Assembly: GCA_049433545.1 (NCBI GenBank)
Contig: JBMTEY010000155.1
Span: 1 to 5,644 of the forward strand
DNA: 5,644 nt
Direction of reading: 5' to 3'
Source of the DNA: Ga0077527 sp049433545
Lineage (GTDB): Bacteria > Pseudomonadota > Gammaproteobacteria > Burkholderiales > SG8-41
The notes beneath the pieces were generated by a model. That model was given only the letters and a program-made list of their open reading frames with translations, did not search any database and was not told where the DNA came from. A program made the translations under genes and the position numbers. Numbering within the stretch: the stretch's first letter is position 1; each line of letters begins with the position of its first letter. This document shows positions 5,390 through 5,644 of the stretch, one piece after another.

Positions 5390-5644
5390 ATGTACGGATT
5401 CAATATCACGCTCAACACTACATTCGACAAAGCCATCAGCAATGTGACCGAGGCCCTCAAGCAAGAGGGCTTTGGCGTCCTGACTGACATCGATGTCAAG
5501 GCCACACTCAAGGCGAAACTCAACGTCGACCGCAAACCGTACCGCATCCTCGGCGCGTGCAACCCGCCGCTTGCACACCGGGCAATCGGCGCCGATCCCG
5601 ACATCGGGCTTCTGCTGCCCTGCAATGTCGTGGTGCGCGAGGAA
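5390..5644 (+). CDS. DUF302 family protein (3' partial)
   Basis: Eighty-five residues are present before the window ends. The start MYGFNITLNTTFDKAISNVT, followed by EALKQEGFGVLTDIDV, and then Y-R-I-L-G-A-C-N-P-P-L-A-H, I-G-L-L-L-P-C-N-V-V-V-R-E-E is characteristic of DUF302 (PF03625), small soluble proteins of unknown activity often found beside redox and metal-resistance genes. No signal peptide is visible, so it is probably cytoplasmic, unlike its neighbours. C57, H63 and C78 are candidate ligand or redox residues. AGGA at 5379-5382 lies 7 bases before the ATG; the gap from the CusF-like stop is 34 bases, so it is likely in the same transcript. The last part of the domain lies beyond the window. 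Confidence 0.88.
   Translation, partial: MYGFNITLNTTFDKAISNVTEALKQEGFGVLTDIDVKATLKAKLNVDRKPYRILGACNPPLAHRAIGADPDIGLLLPCNVVVREE

Overview
This window is a compact, one-direction (+ strand) periplasmic copper-handling gene cluster from a GC-rich Gram-negative bacterium. The families, lipoprotein, Sec and Tat leader peptides, codon use and gene order point to Proteobacteria, most likely a beta- or gamma-proteobacterial lineage; I cannot place it more closely. The standout is a DUF411 family gene whose open reading frame is interrupted by a single in-frame TGA. This TGA sits exactly where the family has the first Cys of its C-G-C-C motif, and a near-perfect 12-bp hairpin follows it at the distance expected of a bacterial SECIS element. 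I read it as a candidate selenocysteine-containing copper-cluster protein.

Layout. 1-122: C-terminal tail of an unrecognised upstream gene. 123-197: short intergenic region with an inverted repeat, a palindrome and an 8-bp tandem repeat (possible control region). 198-566: small exported His-rich protein. 658-975: small exported protein with a conserved Y-Q-P-F-R-E-E-K segment. 972-2405: TolC/CusC-type outer-membrane factor lipoprotein, overlapping the previous stop by 4 bases. 2425-3819: Tat-exported multicopper oxidase with compact two-domain motif spacing and a Met-rich C-terminal part. 3835-4014: 59-residue membrane protein. 4046-4540: exported cupredoxin (CopI-like). 4556-4999: DUF411 protein with in-frame TGA at codon 35. 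5017-5355: CusF-like periplasmic copper-binding protein. 5390-5644: DUF302 protein, cut by the window end.

How it fits together. Most products are predicted to leave the cytoplasm: the oxidase could convert Cu(I) to the less toxic Cu(II), the cupredoxin and CusF-like protein would bind or shuttle periplasmic copper, the outer-membrane factor could provide an exit, and the DUF411 and DUF302 proteins are Cys-containing partners often found next to such genes. Spacings of 15 to 34 bases downstream of 972, and the overlap at 972, suggest one or two transcripts; an AT-rich patch before 4046 could hold an internal promoter. No regulator, RND pump, P-type ATPase, tRNA, mobile element or CRISPR array is visible. 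The selenocysteine machinery (selA, selB, selC, selD) would have to be elsewhere in the genome.
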